A stretch of 64,000 bases of DNA from Glaciecola sp965658765 (GCA_965658765.1 CBFHTO010000006.1:17507-81506), one strand, 5' to 3'; numbered from the stretch's first letter, positions 8,819 through 17,727 are shown. The notes: a model not told the origin generated them from the letters alone. Translations and numbers: made by a program.

Positions 8819-9859
8819 TTACTGTTTGATATAAGACGGGCGGTTTTGTTCTAGTGATTCAATGATTTTTAAATAACTTTCGTAACGTTGTGCGTTTATC
8901 TTGCCGTCTTTTACCGCTTGAGTTATCAAACAACCAGGGTCATTTTTATGTTTGCAATCTTTGAACTTGCAAGCTCCCAAAAACTCTCTAAATTCTACAA
9001 ACCCTTCTGTGATGTCGTTTTCTTTTAAGTGCCAAAGTCCAAACTCTCGAACGCCTGGTGAGTCGATAAGCTCCCCACCGAGGTCAAACGGCAACAATTT
9101 TGCAGCCGTTGTTGTGTGTTGCCCTAATCCAGAGTTAGTTGATACAGCGCCGATTGATTCATCTGAGCCAGGCAATAGTTCGTTGATGATACTCGACTTT
9201 CCAACACCGCTTTGGCCAACTAAGACATTGACTTTATCAATGAGAATGTTCGCAATGTCAGAAATTCCTTCCCTCGTCTTACAACTTAATAATAAAACTT
9301 TGTAGCCAATATCTCGATAAACTTTCAAATCTTCGATTAGCTTTGTTTTTTCTTCGGGGCTTAAAATTTCAATTTTATTGACCACTATTACAGGTGGCAT
9401 TCTAGCCTGCTCACATGCCACTATGTAACGGTCTATTATATGTGCTGAAAAAGCGGGTAATACCGCGCTGACGACTATAATTTGGTCGATGTTTGCGGCA
9501 ATCGGTTTTACGCCATCATAGTAATCTGGACGGGATAAGGTGGTTTTTCTATCATGTACAATTTCAACAATACCTCGGTCGCGTTCTTCATTGCTAAGAC
9601 TGGGTCTGAATACTACTGCATCCCCGCAAACGACTGATTTAATAGTGCGCCGTATAAAGCATTTATGTAATGCACGAGCCTCATCCATGGTTTCGACAAT
9701 AGCTTGTTTTCCAAAACGACTTACCACTCGACCTTCGGTCAATTCGCCAAGCAGGGCATTGTCTTGTGTATTTCTCCCCGATTTTGCCTCAAGACGAGTA
9801 CGTCTATTCTTAGCTATTTGGCGTTGTTGGTTTTTAGATAATTTTGGTTTTTTTGCCAC
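8819..9859 (-). CDS. rsgA: Ribosome small subunit-dependent GTPase A
   Basis: RsgA releases RbfA during 30S maturation. The circularly permuted GTPase shows G4 (VVNKIEIL), then G1 (GQSGVGKSSI), then G3 (DSPGVREFGL), and a C-terminal zinc knuckle CKFKDCKHKNDPGC. I place the start at the GTG at 9857-9859 (346 residues), because the protein then begins VAKKPKLSKNQQRQIAKNR, like the E. coli N-terminus; the open frame continues to 9946, but that extension is not family-like and would reach towards orn. G4 reads NKIE where most members have NKxD. Divergent from orn and upstream of psd, as in E. coli. Confidence 0.94.
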   Translation of the reverse strand: MAKKPKLSKNQQRQIAKNRRTRLEAKSGRNTQDNALLGELTEGRVVSRFGKQAIVETMDEARALHKCFIRRTIKSVVCGDAVVFRPSLSNEERDRGIVEIVHDRKTTLSRPDYYDGVKPIAANIDQIIVVSAVLPAFSAHIIDRYIVACEQARMPPVIVVNKIEILSPEEKTKLIEDLKVYRDIGYKVLLLSCKTREGISDIANILIDKVNVLVGQSGVGKSSIINELLPGSDESIGAVSTNSGLGQHTTTAAKLLPFDLGGELIDSPGVREFGLWHLKENDITEGFVEFREFLGACKFKDCKHKNDPGCLITQAVKDGKINAQRYESYLKIIESLEQNRPSYIKQ

Positions 9860-9960
9860 GAGATCCCGATTGAAAATTGGCGAACATTTGTGTTCATGAT
9901 ACCTTGTTACAAAGAGTAAGCATAGTCGCCGACAAGCGCACATCAATATCAGGAGTCAGG

Positions 9961-10512
9961 ATGTCAGAACAATTCGCCAATGACAATTTAGTATGGATCG
10001 ACATGGAGATGACTGGGCTTGACCCAGAAACGTGTGTCGTGCTTGAAATAGCTAGTATTGTGACCGACAAGGAGTTAAACATATTAGCTCAAGGTCCAGT
10101 TATCGCCGTTCATCAGAGTGATGAAGTTCTAGAGGGAATGGATGAGTGGTGCACTAAGACACACGGTGAAAGCGGGCTGACGCAAAGATGCAAAGACAGT
10201 GATGTGTCTGTTGTCCAAGCCGCGGAACAAACCATTGAGTTCTTGAAAGACTACGTGCCATCTGGTGTTTCTCCAATGTGTGGAAATAGTATCGGCCAAG
10301 ACCGAAGATTTATGGTGAAATACATGCCGACTTTGGAAGCTTACTTTCATTATCGCAATATAGATGTAAGCACTATTAAGGAGTTAGTAGCAAGGTGGCA
10401 GCCGGATATCGTGTCTGGTTTTAAGAAGAAAGGAGTTCATCTTGCCTTAGATGATATAAAAGAGTCGATCGAAGAGATGAAGTATTACCGTCAAACGGTG
10501 TTTAAAATATAG
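9961..10512 (+). CDS. orn: Oligoribonuclease
   Basis: The 183-residue DEDD exonuclease degrades di- to pentaribonucleotides, including pGpG, in the cytoplasm. The exonuclease motifs are visible: DMEMTGL (D14, E16), the central GNSIGQDRRF with Asp, and HLALDDIKESIEE near the C-terminus. The ATG at 9961 has a good AGGAG ribosome site about 6 bases upstream and gives the family N-terminus (MSEQFANDNLVWIDMEMTG); upstream in-frame codons from 9877 overlap rsgA and are rejected as the start. Confidence 0.95.
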   Translation: MSEQFANDNLVWIDMEMTGLDPETCVVLEIASIVTDKELNILAQGPVIAVHQSDEVLEGMDEWCTKTHGESGLTQRCKDSDVSVVQAAEQTIEFLKDYVPSGVSPMCGNSIGQDRRFMVKYMPTLEAYFHYRNIDVSTIKELVARWQPDIVSGFKKKGVHLALDDIKESIEEMKYYRQTVFKI

Positions 10513-10669
10513 CTAAATATCTTTGCTCTGGAAATAACAAGACGATTATTTTCTCGATTTAATGAATTATTGCCAAATACTAAAAAAAATATTGACGAGA
10601 CGCGTTACATCAGTAAAATGCGCGTCTCACTTATCAAGCCTCTGGCTTAAGTGATACCCATTCAAGTGT

Positions 10670-10745
<76 letters not shown>

Positions 10746-10765
10746 ATCTTTAATTACTCAGCGGT

Positions 10766-12676
10766 CTATTCAGACCCAAGCAACCAAACAAATTCATAAG
10801 GTCCTAGGTTCAGTGATTGTTGGCAATCTATGAGATCACGGCTTTTTAAATCTTGTGCTTTTGAGGCACCTAGTACTTCAAGTACTTGAGGCTCAATTTC
10901 TTGTTCGTGCTCGCTAAAGTTTGCGATACACAATACTTTCTCATTATTTAAAATACGCAGATAAGCGAAAGTGTGCTGTGTTGGTGAATCTAAATAGTAT
11001 GCAAGACCATTACCGAAAGGTTTGGTAGATTGTCGAACTTGTATTAATTCTTTAAGTCCATTGTATACGAATGGGTGAGCCGGGTTTTCTATAGCTTCCT
11101 TGCTGATATTTGGCCGATTGACCCATCTAGCATCATGCGCTTTACTTGGATCATCTAAGTAACTGTAGTCATTCAACACCCCTAGCTCGTCACCAGCGTA
11201 AAATAACGGTATACCGCCGATACTCAGAATTATGCTATGTACCAGCAAAATTCGCTGGTAAGCAAGACCAATTGCCTGTTGGTCCTTATTTTTCAAAGCT
11301 TGCTCTAATCCGCATAAAGAGGCAAGGCTCCCACACACGCGGCAATCGCCAGTCGACGGATTTTCGGCAAAGGCAACACCGTTGGCAAAACTGCCTTCAA
11401 ATCTACCGGTGTAGAAGTTATTTAAAAAGACACGGTGGTCATTACCATTAATGCCAAGATTACCTGCCGCGTTATCGTCAAAGGTCCAGCCTATATCATC
11501 ATGACAACGTACATAGTTTACCCATACGCACTCGCTTGAAATATTACCGGTTTTTTGCATCGAGTGAGTCAGCAAACGAGTTTTACGAGTTGCTAAACTA
11601 TTCCAAATCAATGCCATCAAAAGTGGGTTGTATGATAATTGGCATTCATCTTTGTGGATGTATTTGACCACTTCATCTGGATGCACAATCGCTTCACTTT
11701 TGAAGACCAAGGCTGGAGAAACGATCTGCAAGCAACAATTAAAAGCCTGTATTAGAGAGTGCGCTTTGTCTTGGTTTTCACATGTTGTGCCCATTTCTTT
11801 CCAAATAAAAGCAAGAGCATCGAGACGCAGAGCGTCACAGCCAACATTAGCCAAGAATAACATCTCTGAGACTATTGCATTAAATACTTCAGGATTCGAG
11901 TAATTTAGATCCCATTGAAAGTTATTGAATGTGGTCCAAACCCACTTTTGAGACTCTGGGTTGAAGGTGAAATTACCGCGCCTGACTTGTGGAAAAATCT
12001 CTCGAAGGTTTTGTTCATATTGGTCTGGAATGGTCTTGTCCGAGAACATGTAATAGTAGTTCTGATAGTATTCGTCACCTTCTTTGGCTTTACATGCCCA
12101 TTCATGCTCGTCAGACGTATGGTTAAACACAAAGTCGAGTACCAAGTTGATATCTGCCTTATTCAATGCTTCTGCTAATGCGCTAAGATCCTGAATAGTA
12201 CCAAGAGCAGGATTGGTCTCTCGATAATTTGAAACGGCATATCCGCCATCACTATCGCTTTCGGGGGATTTATATAGAGGCATAAGGTGTAAGTAGGTGA
12301 TACCTAGCTCTTTAAAATAGGGAATTCGTTGTTTTAGTGAGTCAAAGTCCCCACCATATAAATCGACATAACAAGCCATTCCAATCATTTTTTCGTCTTT
12401 ATACCAGCAGGGCGAGGCAAGTTTAGATTGGTCTTTCTTTTTTAACTTCGCCGGCCTAACTTTGTAATTTTCAGCAAGCGTGGTCACCAGATTTTCAAGA
12501 TGATAGTAAAAATCATATTGCCAACCATAAACATTATGAAATAGCGTAAATAAGCGCTCGAAGTGCTCTTCTAGTCGAGAAGCGAATATTGTTTTCTCAG
12601 ATTTTCTTAGTTTAGGGAATGCGGATGAACGCAATATTCTATCTAGAGTAAGTTTGCTTTCTTTTTGGTAATTCAT
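10766..12676 (-). CDS. Amylosucrase (GH13 family)
   Basis: At 636 residues it has exactly the size of Neisseria polysaccharea amylosucrase and aligns along its whole length. It has the helical N domain, the (beta/alpha)8 barrel with DFVFNHTSDEH, the nucleophile Asp in ALRLDALAFIWKEMGT, the acid/base Glu in VFKSEAIVHPD, and the third acid in YVRCHDDIGWTF. It also has the family-specific NPSTGDCRVCGS loop and the C-terminal beta domain. The enzyme splits sucrose and builds alpha-1,4-glucan, releasing fructose; there is no signal peptide, so it acts in the cytoplasm. The gene is not clustered with sucrose transporters here. A LacI-type operator lies 72 bases upstream of the start. Confidence 0.92.
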   Translation of the reverse strand: MNYQKESKLTLDRILRSSAFPKLRKSEKTIFASRLEEHFERLFTLFHNVYGWQYDFYYHLENLVTTLAENYKVRPAKLKKKDQSKLASPCWYKDEKMIGMACYVDLYGGDFDSLKQRIPYFKELGITYLHLMPLYKSPESDSDGGYAVSNYRETNPALGTIQDLSALAEALNKADINLVLDFVFNHTSDEHEWACKAKEGDEYYQNYYYMFSDKTIPDQYEQNLREIFPQVRRGNFTFNPESQKWVWTTFNNFQWDLNYSNPEVFNAIVSEMLFLANVGCDALRLDALAFIWKEMGTTCENQDKAHSLIQAFNCCLQIVSPALVFKSEAIVHPDEVVKYIHKDECQLSYNPLLMALIWNSLATRKTRLLTHSMQKTGNISSECVWVNYVRCHDDIGWTFDDNAAGNLGINGNDHRVFLNNFYTGRFEGSFANGVAFAENPSTGDCRVCGSLASLCGLEQALKNKDQQAIGLAYQRILLVHSIILSIGGIPLFYAGDELGVLNDYSYLDDPSKAHDARWVNRPNISKEAIENPAHPFVYNGLKELIQVRQSTKPFGNGLAYYLDSPTQHTFAYLRILNNEKVLCIANFSEHEQEIEPQVLEVLGASKAQDLKSRDLIDCQQSLNLGPYEFVWLLGSE

Positions 12677-12747
12677 ATGTATCGCTCTGGCTTAATGTTA
12701 TTTCAGTAACATTAGGTTTACATCAAGTTTATATTTTGATAGCATAA

Positions 12748-12761
12748 CTTAATCGATTAAG
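12748..12761. promoter_or_regulatory. LacI-family operator candidate for amylosucrase
   Basis: CTTAATCGATTAAG is a perfect 14-base palindrome centred on CG, the hallmark of LacI/GalR-family operators. It lies 72-85 bases before the amylosucrase start in the promoter region. No LacI-family gene is in the window, so the regulator (perhaps a sucrose or maltodextrin sensor) would be encoded elsewhere. Confidence 0.5.
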
Positions 12762-12840
12762 ATTTTAAAGTGGCAAATTGCTATTTTGTTTACACCTTCT
12801 GTGTGAATGAAGCATCTTTAAGGATATTAATCGGTATTTT

Positions 12841-12907
12841 AATCTAAGAAGTGTTTCCCCTAGATTGATGTGTATGTGTTGGGGCAGCGAAGGTTGCCCC
12901 TTTTTTA
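12841..12907 (+). ncRNA. Candidate small RNA with orphan terminator
   Basis: A classic terminator (GGGGCA, 8-base loop, TGCCCC at 12881-12900, then six T's) stands on the plus strand with no plus-strand gene before it: the nearest upstream plus-strand feature is the tRNA more than 2 kb away, and the intervening amylosucrase is on the other strand. Just upstream is a second, weaker hairpin (AATCTA at 12841-12846 with TAGATT at 12861-12866). This suggests a short transcript that starts in the amylosucrase upstream region. I could not identify a convincing promoter. The class is unknown, and the sequence does not resemble Spot 42 or another small RNA that I know. Confidence 0.35.
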
Positions 12908-13319
12908 AATTTTCTATCTTCTTTTTTGTTAATTCTCTATTTCTTGAATGAGTGTATACGTCTTATTGGCTTAATCGCTGACATAGTATTTATATCCGGT
13001 GTTCGTAAAAACGATATATTAACCTTTAGTAACCTCGCTCTTTTCATTACTCCAACAAAAAATGTATGTTTGCTAAATGTTTTTTTTGAGGCTTAAACAG
13101 ACGGCCGAAAGCATCATGACCACCCTTATCCCTATAATCCCTAATACATAGTTTGTTTAAGGTTGCGTGTTCGTGTAGCATCGCAACAACACAGCTTGTC
13201 AGACCAGTTGAAGTGTGCAAACAAATACTGTTGTAGGCTTTTAATATATGAATATGTGTATTTTAAGTTTTCGGCTTTCGACGACTGGCCAGCATTCAAT
13301 TAAACTTTGGTGAAACTAG

Positions 13320-13808
13320 ATGAATAAAAAGAACCCCTTGCGTAAAACTGCCGAAAAGGTATTAAAACTGCCTACAAAACTATCTATGGCTGTTTTGACA
13401 TTTATCTTTCGAACAAAGGTTAAATTTGTTGGCACAGCTGGCCTGAAAATCCTCAAGACTGATTTAAAGTCTGTTACGTTTTTTCAGAAAAATCGCAAAA
13501 AGGTACAAAATCACATTGGTGGAGTGCATGCGGCGGCTATGGCACTTCTTGCCGAATCAGCAACGGGCTTTGTGGTAGGCGTTAATCTTCCAGCAGGTAA
13601 ACTACCACTTATTAAAAGTATGAATCTAAAATATGTGAGGCGTTCTGAAGGCTCTCTGACAGCCATCGCCCGTTTGACGAATGAACAAATAAGACGATTA
13701 GAAGAGGAAGAAAAGGGCGATCTCATAGTAGAGGTGACAGTGTTCGACGAAAGTAAAGAGGAGCCGATTATTTGTGAGATGAATTGGGCTTGGATAACTA
13801 AAAACTAG
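13320..13808 (+). CDS. DUF4442 hotdog-fold protein (thioesterase-like)
   Basis: The 162-residue protein belongs to the DUF4442 group of hotdog-fold proteins related to PaaI-type thioesterases. A basic N-terminus (MNKKNPLRKTAEK) precedes the hotdog domain. The helix NHIGGVHAAAMALLAES (about residues 62-78) corresponds to the catalytic long helix of the fold, with the HxGG-like turn. The C-terminal strands end in ICEMNWAWITKN. An acyl-CoA or acyl-carrier substrate is a family-level inference only. The gene stands alone, with its own upstream region and its stop 154 bases before the next gene. Confidence 0.78.
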   Translation: MNKKNPLRKTAEKVLKLPTKLSMAVLTFIFRTKVKFVGTAGLKILKTDLKSVTFFQKNRKKVQNHIGGVHAAAMALLAESATGFVVGVNLPAGKLPLIKSMNLKYVRRSEGSLTAIARLTNEQIRRLEEEEKGDLIVEVTVFDESKEEPIICEMNWAWITKN

Positions 13809-13962
13809 CGGAATTCTTTATTCCAAATTGTGACACTTTTTTGAAGTTTTATTGTTCTTTCGCTGTTTACACACTATTTTATTGACAAGGTTTAAATTCG
13901 AGAGTATTACTGCAAATTACTCATAGTTGATTGTTTCCAATTTTATTGCGGAGTGATTGCAA

Positions 13963-14340
13963 GTGTCTAATATTAATAGAGATTCTTTACTAAAGCGAGT
14001 TTTTACAGATACAAAAAACTATCCATACGGATTTTCAAGGTCTGGTGACTTTTCTATATCGGAAAGCAAGGCATTGAGCGAGTATGGTTCATTAATCGCC
14101 GCCCTCGTGGATGGCCATATAAAAGCTGAATCTGACGATGATCTAAATTATTTAGCCGCCGCACACGGTGAAATTGAACCACAAAATGTAGTTCAGCGGG
14201 CTTGGGTTAAATACCAAAAGCGTATTAATCGCCCTAAAACAGGCAGTATTTATGGTACGAGAAAAACGTCATCATCCGACCGTAATGAGGCCTTAGTAAA
14301 TGAGCTTGACGATGATTTAGATTTGGATTTGGACGATTAA
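13963..14340 (+). CDS. maoP: Macrodomain Ori protein MaoP (DUF413)
   Basis: The 125-residue protein carries the DUF413 pattern: NYPYGFSRSGDFSISESKAL, then a region rich in acid residues, then QRAWVKYQKRINRPK, closely parallel to E. coli MaoP/YifE (HYPRGFSRHGDFTIKEA...WSKYMTRIKRPK). In E. coli it organises the Ori macrodomain together with the DNA site maoS. I choose the GTG at 13963, which has GGAG at a good distance (13950-13953); a TTG at 13957 would be too close to that site. The tail is very acidic (DDDLDLDLDD). Confidence 0.85.
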   Translation: MSNINRDSLLKRVFTDTKNYPYGFSRSGDFSISESKALSEYGSLIAALVDGHIKAESDDDLNYLAAAHGEIEPQNVVQRAWVKYQKRINRPKTGSIYGTRKTSSSDRNEALVNELDDDLDLDLDD

Positions 14341-14465
14341 CTCTAAGATTGCCCCAAGCTATAAACCGAGTAACAACGTTTAAAATATAATGGCGTGTTT
14401 ATAAATGATACCTGCGCGTAATATTTGCGTATGCATTCTGGTTATGAGTAAACCAGGTTATTTTT

Positions 14466-15089
14466 ATGAAGCGCGTCATTTTAATTGTTTTTATCTTTAG
14501 TTTATCAGCTTGTTCGGTGTTTGGTGACAACGGTGTGGAATCAGCACCCTATACTTTATTGTCTGAAGACAGTCAGTTAGGTGTAGAGCTAAGAAACTAT
14601 GATTCGATGATACTAGTGTCAGCAAGTATGGGCGATGATGGCCAGAACAACGCGTTTAGAAAATTGTTTCGATATATATCTGGATACAACCAGGGGCAAA
14701 AAGAAATTGCCATGACTGCGCCTGTTTTTATGGATGACACCACATCGGGTACTGAAATTGCCATGACAGCACCAGTGTTCATGTCCGACAAGGTAAGCGA
14801 GCCTTCTATGTCATTTGTGATGCCAAAAGATTTTACAATTGAGAACACGCCTATACCTAAAGATCCTACCTTGAGCGTCACTGAACTGAAATCATATAGA
14901 GTCGCTGCTATAGGTTTTAGCGGCTTTTTAAGCGACAGCAATGTCGAACACCATACCGATATTTTGAGAGACTGGATAAAGAGCAATGGTTACAAGGAAG
15001 TGGGGCCACCTGTAAAGGCCGGTTACAACGGCCCATTAACCTTGCCATTTTTAAAACATAACGAAGTCTTAATAGAAATTGAATATTAA
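14466..15089 (+). CDS. SOUL family heme-binding lipoprotein
   Basis: The 207-residue protein starts with a lipoprotein signal (LSAC lipobox, Cys16), so it is probably anchored in the membrane facing the periplasm. The mature domain is a SOUL/HBP fold with RNYDSMILVSAS, AFRKLFRYISGYN, and the signature EIAMTAPVFM twice in tandem (about residues 80-89 and 98-107). Other bacterial SOUL proteins also repeat this motif. SOUL proteins bind heme or porphyrins; in bacteria the function is poorly known. A hairpin follows at 15102-15124. Confidence 0.85.
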   Translation: MKRVILIVFIFSLSACSVFGDNGVESAPYTLLSEDSQLGVELRNYDSMILVSASMGDDGQNNAFRKLFRYISGYNQGQKEIAMTAPVFMDDTTSGTEIAMTAPVFMSDKVSEPSMSFVMPKDFTIENTPIPKDPTLSVTELKSYRVAAIGFSGFLSDSNVEHHTDILRDWIKSNGYKEVGPPVKAGYNGPLTLPFLKHNEVLIEIEY

Positions 15090-15101
15090 TGATACTACTT
15101 G

Positions 15102-15124
15102 GGTCTGTTAAAAATCAACAGACC
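15102..15124 (+). terminator. Hairpin after the SOUL gene
   Basis: GGTCTGTT and AACAGACC form an 8-base-pair stem with a 7-base loop, 12 bases after the stop. The following TTAATA is a poor U tract, so termination may be weak or the hairpin may protect the 3' end of the mRNA. Confidence 0.4.
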
Positions 15125-15160
15125 TTAATAAAAGTGATGATCTTTTTTGACTCACAGTTA

Positions 15161-15173
15161 GTGATCTGATCAC
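15161..15173. promoter_or_regulatory. GTGATC-N-GATCAC palindrome upstream of ilvIH
   Basis: This 13-base perfect palindrome lies about 265 bases before ilvI. It looks superficially like a CRP site, but the half-site spacing is one base short, so I do not assign it. It contains two GATC sites. Confidence 0.3.
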
Positions 15174-15436
15174 ATAATGAGCAAATAAGGTGTTATCATC
15201 CGCGCTTAACTAAAATCTTGAAATGTTAAGGCTTTTTTGGATTTTTGTTGCAAGCATGTAAAGATCGAACTTATTGTCCTTATTTGCCTTGCTAAAATTG
15301 TTTAAATTAGAATATTTATCCTAATATTCCCATATATCGGGATAAACATCTCACTTTTTCCCCATTAACTGTTTTTTCTTTTCCTTTGCTAAGGTATATT
15401 TGCATTATTGGGTTTTCAGATTAAGGAGTCATTCAC

Positions 15437-17155
15437 GTGAGGATGATGTCAGGCGCTGCAATGGTTGTAGAAGCCTTAAAAGATATAGGGGTTAGCCATG
15501 TTTTTGGTTACCCAGGTGGTGCCGTACTAGATATATATGATGCCTTGTTTGCACAAGATGACGTAAAGCACGTTTTAGTCCGCCATGAACAAGCCGCTGC
15601 TCATATGGCAGATGGGTATGCAAGGTCGACAGGCAGAACAGGTACAGTGCTTGTAACTTCTGGCCCCGGTGCTACAAATACACTGACAGGTATTGCTACC
15701 GCTTACATGGACTCGATCCCAATGGTAGTGCTATCAGGACAAGTTCCCTCGATGCATATTGGTGAAGACGCGTTCCAAGAAACCGATATGGTGGGCTGTT
15801 CCCGTCCAATCGTGAAGCATAGCTTTCTAGTGAAAAAAGCAACTGACATTCCGATGGCGATTGCGAAAGCTTTTTATATTGCAAATACCGGCCGACCCGG
15901 CCCAGTAGTAGTCGACTTGCCAAAAGATATTGTGAATGTGCAAGATGAGCACGAATACGTATTCCCTGACGACGTAACGATGCGCTCATACAGCCCGACC
16001 ACTAAAGGTCACAATAAACAAATCTCTAAAGCGATTGCTAGTTTGAAAAAAGCAAAACGCCCGGTTCTTTATGTCGGTGGTGGTGCGATCGCAGCAGAAG
16101 CAGACAGTTTGGTTACTCAATTAGCAGAGACACTTAATGCTCCGGTCACATGTACTCTAATGGGGCTCGGTGCGTTCTCCGGTACCCATGAGCAATTTGT
16201 GGGCATGCTTGGGATGCATGGTTTGCTTGAGGCGAATAAAACCATGCACAATGCAGACTGTATCTTGGCACTAGGGGCGCGATTTGACGACCGAGTGACG
16301 AATAATGTTGATAAATTTTGCCCACATGCGGACATTATCCACGTAGATATTGACCCTGCTTCAATATCAAAAACAGTGAACGCACACATACCCGTCGTTG
16401 GTTCAGTAGATCGAGTATGTAAGCAATTGCTTGAGCGTTTTGAAGGTTTTGATCAAGAGGCTCAAAAAGCTAAGCTTGAAGACTGGTGGCAGCAGATAAA
16501 TGAATGGCGTTCAGTACAATGCTTGTCTTATGACCAGGGTGACGAGGTGATCAAGCCTCAAAAAGTCATCGAATCGCTTTATAAACACACAGATGGCGAT
16601 GCTTATGTCAGTTCTGATGTAGGTCAGCACCAAATGTTCGCGGCACTTTATTATCCCTTCGCGAAACCTCGACGCTGGATAAATTCAGGTGGTCTAGGCA
16701 CCATGGGATTCGGTTTGCCTGCTGCGATGGGTGTTCAGTTCGCGCATCCAGAAGCATGTTCTGTTGTAGTAACCGGTGATGGTAGTATTCAAATGAATAT
16801 TCAGGAACTGTCTACATGTTTGCAATATGGTTTACCGGTTAAGATAATTTCGTTAAATAACCGTGCACTAGGAATGGTAAGACAGTGGCAGGATATGATT
16901 TATAAAGGTCGTCACTCTCATTCATATATGGATTCAATGCCTGACTTTGTGGCGTTGGCAGAGGCATATGGTCACGTTGGCATTCGAGTGGATAAACTAG
17001 ATGAGCTAGACGAGGCAATGGAACGGTGTTTTGCAGAAAAAAATCGTTTGGTATTTATGGATATTCTGGTTGATCAAAATGAGCATGTATATCCAATGCA
17101 AATTAAATATGGCGCGATGGACGACATGCGATTGAGTAAAACGGAGCGTACATAA
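15437..17155 (+). CDS. ilvI: Acetolactate synthase III, large (catalytic) subunit
   Basis: The 572-residue ThDP enzyme catalyses the first common step of valine, leucine and isoleucine synthesis. It follows E. coli IlvI throughout: MVVEALKDIGVSHVFGYPGGAVLDIYDAL at the start, the catalytic Glu in VRHEQAAAHMADG, the FAD-domain stretch LGMLGMHG, and the ThDP motif TGDGSIQMNIQELST. The start is GTG at 15437, with AAGGAG 8 bases upstream. The stop overlaps the ATG of ilvH by one base (TAATG), which couples the two subunits. Confidence 0.97.
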   Translation: MRMMSGAAMVVEALKDIGVSHVFGYPGGAVLDIYDALFAQDDVKHVLVRHEQAAAHMADGYARSTGRTGTVLVTSGPGATNTLTGIATAYMDSIPMVVLSGQVPSMHIGEDAFQETDMVGCSRPIVKHSFLVKKATDIPMAIAKAFYIANTGRPGPVVVDLPKDIVNVQDEHEYVFPDDVTMRSYSPTTKGHNKQISKAIASLKKAKRPVLYVGGGAIAAEADSLVTQLAETLNAPVTCTLMGLGAFSGTHEQFVGMLGMHGLLEANKTMHNADCILALGARFDDRVTNNVDKFCPHADIIHVDIDPASISKTVNAHIPVVGSVDRVCKQLLERFEGFDQEAQKAKLEDWWQQINEWRSVQCLSYDQGDEVIKPQKVIESLYKHTDGDAYVSSDVGQHQMFAALYYPFAKPRRWINSGGLGTMGFGLPAAMGVQFAHPEACSVVVTGDGSIQMNIQELSTCLQYGLPVKIISLNNRALGMVRQWQDMIYKGRHSHSYMDSMPDFVALAEAYGHVGIRVDKLDELDEAMERCFAEKNRLVFMDILVDQNEHVYPMQIKYGAMDDMRLSKTERT

Positions 17156-17652
17156 TGAGAAGAATACTGTCTGTATTAATGGAAAATGCGCCTGGTGCGC
17201 TTTCTCGGATCGTTGGTGTATTCTCTCAACGTGGATACAATGTTGATTCTTTGTGTGTGGCACCGACAAGCGACGAAAGCCTTTCTCGTTTGACGATCAT
17301 CACTCAAGCTGATGATAAGGTAACCGAGCAAATAACCAAGCAAGTCAACAAGCTCATTGACGTGCTTCGTGTAACCGAATTGACAGAAGCGCCTCATGTA
17401 GAAAGAGAATTGATGCTCGTAAAGGTAGCGACACGTACTGAAGTTGCTCGTGCTGAAGTTCAACGGAACGTAGATATATTTCGGGGGCGGATACTTGATG
17501 TAACAGCCCAACATTACACAATTGAAATAACAGGTACTAGCGAGAAACTGAGCGCATTTTCTGATGTGCTAAATCAATCAGCTGATATTACAGAATCTGC
17601 AAGAACTGGTGTTTGTGGCTTGTCTCGAGGAGATAGAGCACTTCGACCCTGA
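17155..17652 (+). CDS. ilvH: Acetolactate synthase III, small regulatory subunit
   Basis: The 165-residue subunit has an N-terminal ACT domain (RRILSVLMENAPGALSRIVGVFSQRGYNVDSL), which gives valine feedback, and a C-terminal domain with the ELMLVKV and DITESARTGVCGLSRGD stretches, as in E. coli IlvH. It is translated directly behind ilvI with a TAATG overlap. A terminator follows at 17692-17727. Confidence 0.97.
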   Translation: MRRILSVLMENAPGALSRIVGVFSQRGYNVDSLCVAPTSDESLSRLTIITQADDKVTEQITKQVNKLIDVLRVTELTEAPHVERELMLVKVATRTEVARAEVQRNVDIFRGRILDVTAQHYTIEITGTSEKLSAFSDVLNQSADITESARTGVCGLSRGDRALRP

Positions 17653-17691
17653 CACAACTGGTTTGTACTGTAGTTGCGTAAGCCACTTTAA

Positions 17692-17727
17692 AAAGCCCAT
17701 ATATTCATGAAATTATTGGGCTTTTTT
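17692..17727 (+). terminator. Rho-independent terminator after ilvIH
   Basis: AAAGCCCA and TGGGCTTT form an 8-base-pair stem around a long AT-rich loop, and the right arm runs into six T's. It lies 40 bases after ilvH. Confidence 0.75.

Larger units (their letters stand above)
12677..13319. other. 643-base intergenic region between amylosucrase and DUF4442 gene
   Basis: This holds the promoter side of the divergent pair. The amylosucrase-proximal part has the LacI-type palindrome (12748-12761). The middle has the orphan terminator and small RNA candidate (12841-12907). From 12908 to 13319 I see only AT-rich sequence, without an open frame, tRNA or clear hairpin. Confidence 0.5.
15090..15436. 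other. ilvIH upstream region with inverted repeats
   Basis: This 347-base stretch holds the SOUL 3' hairpin, the palindrome GTGATCTGATCAC at 15161-15173, and a pair of arms TTTATCC (15315-15321) and GGATAAA (15340-15346) about 90 bases before ilvI. I see no branched-chain leader peptide of the ilvGMEDA attenuator kind. In E. coli ilvIH is activated by Lrp, whose sites are too degenerate to call by eye here. Confidence 0.4.

Noticed and set aside
13195..13209. FadR-like sequence (TGGTCTGAC on the minus strand) before the DUF4442 gene
   Set aside because: One half matches the FadR consensus, but no such site is found before fadBA in this window, so the match is probably chance.
15161..15173. 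CRP site before ilvIH
   Set aside because: The TGTGA-N6-TCACA spacing is not met: only five bases separate the half-sites.
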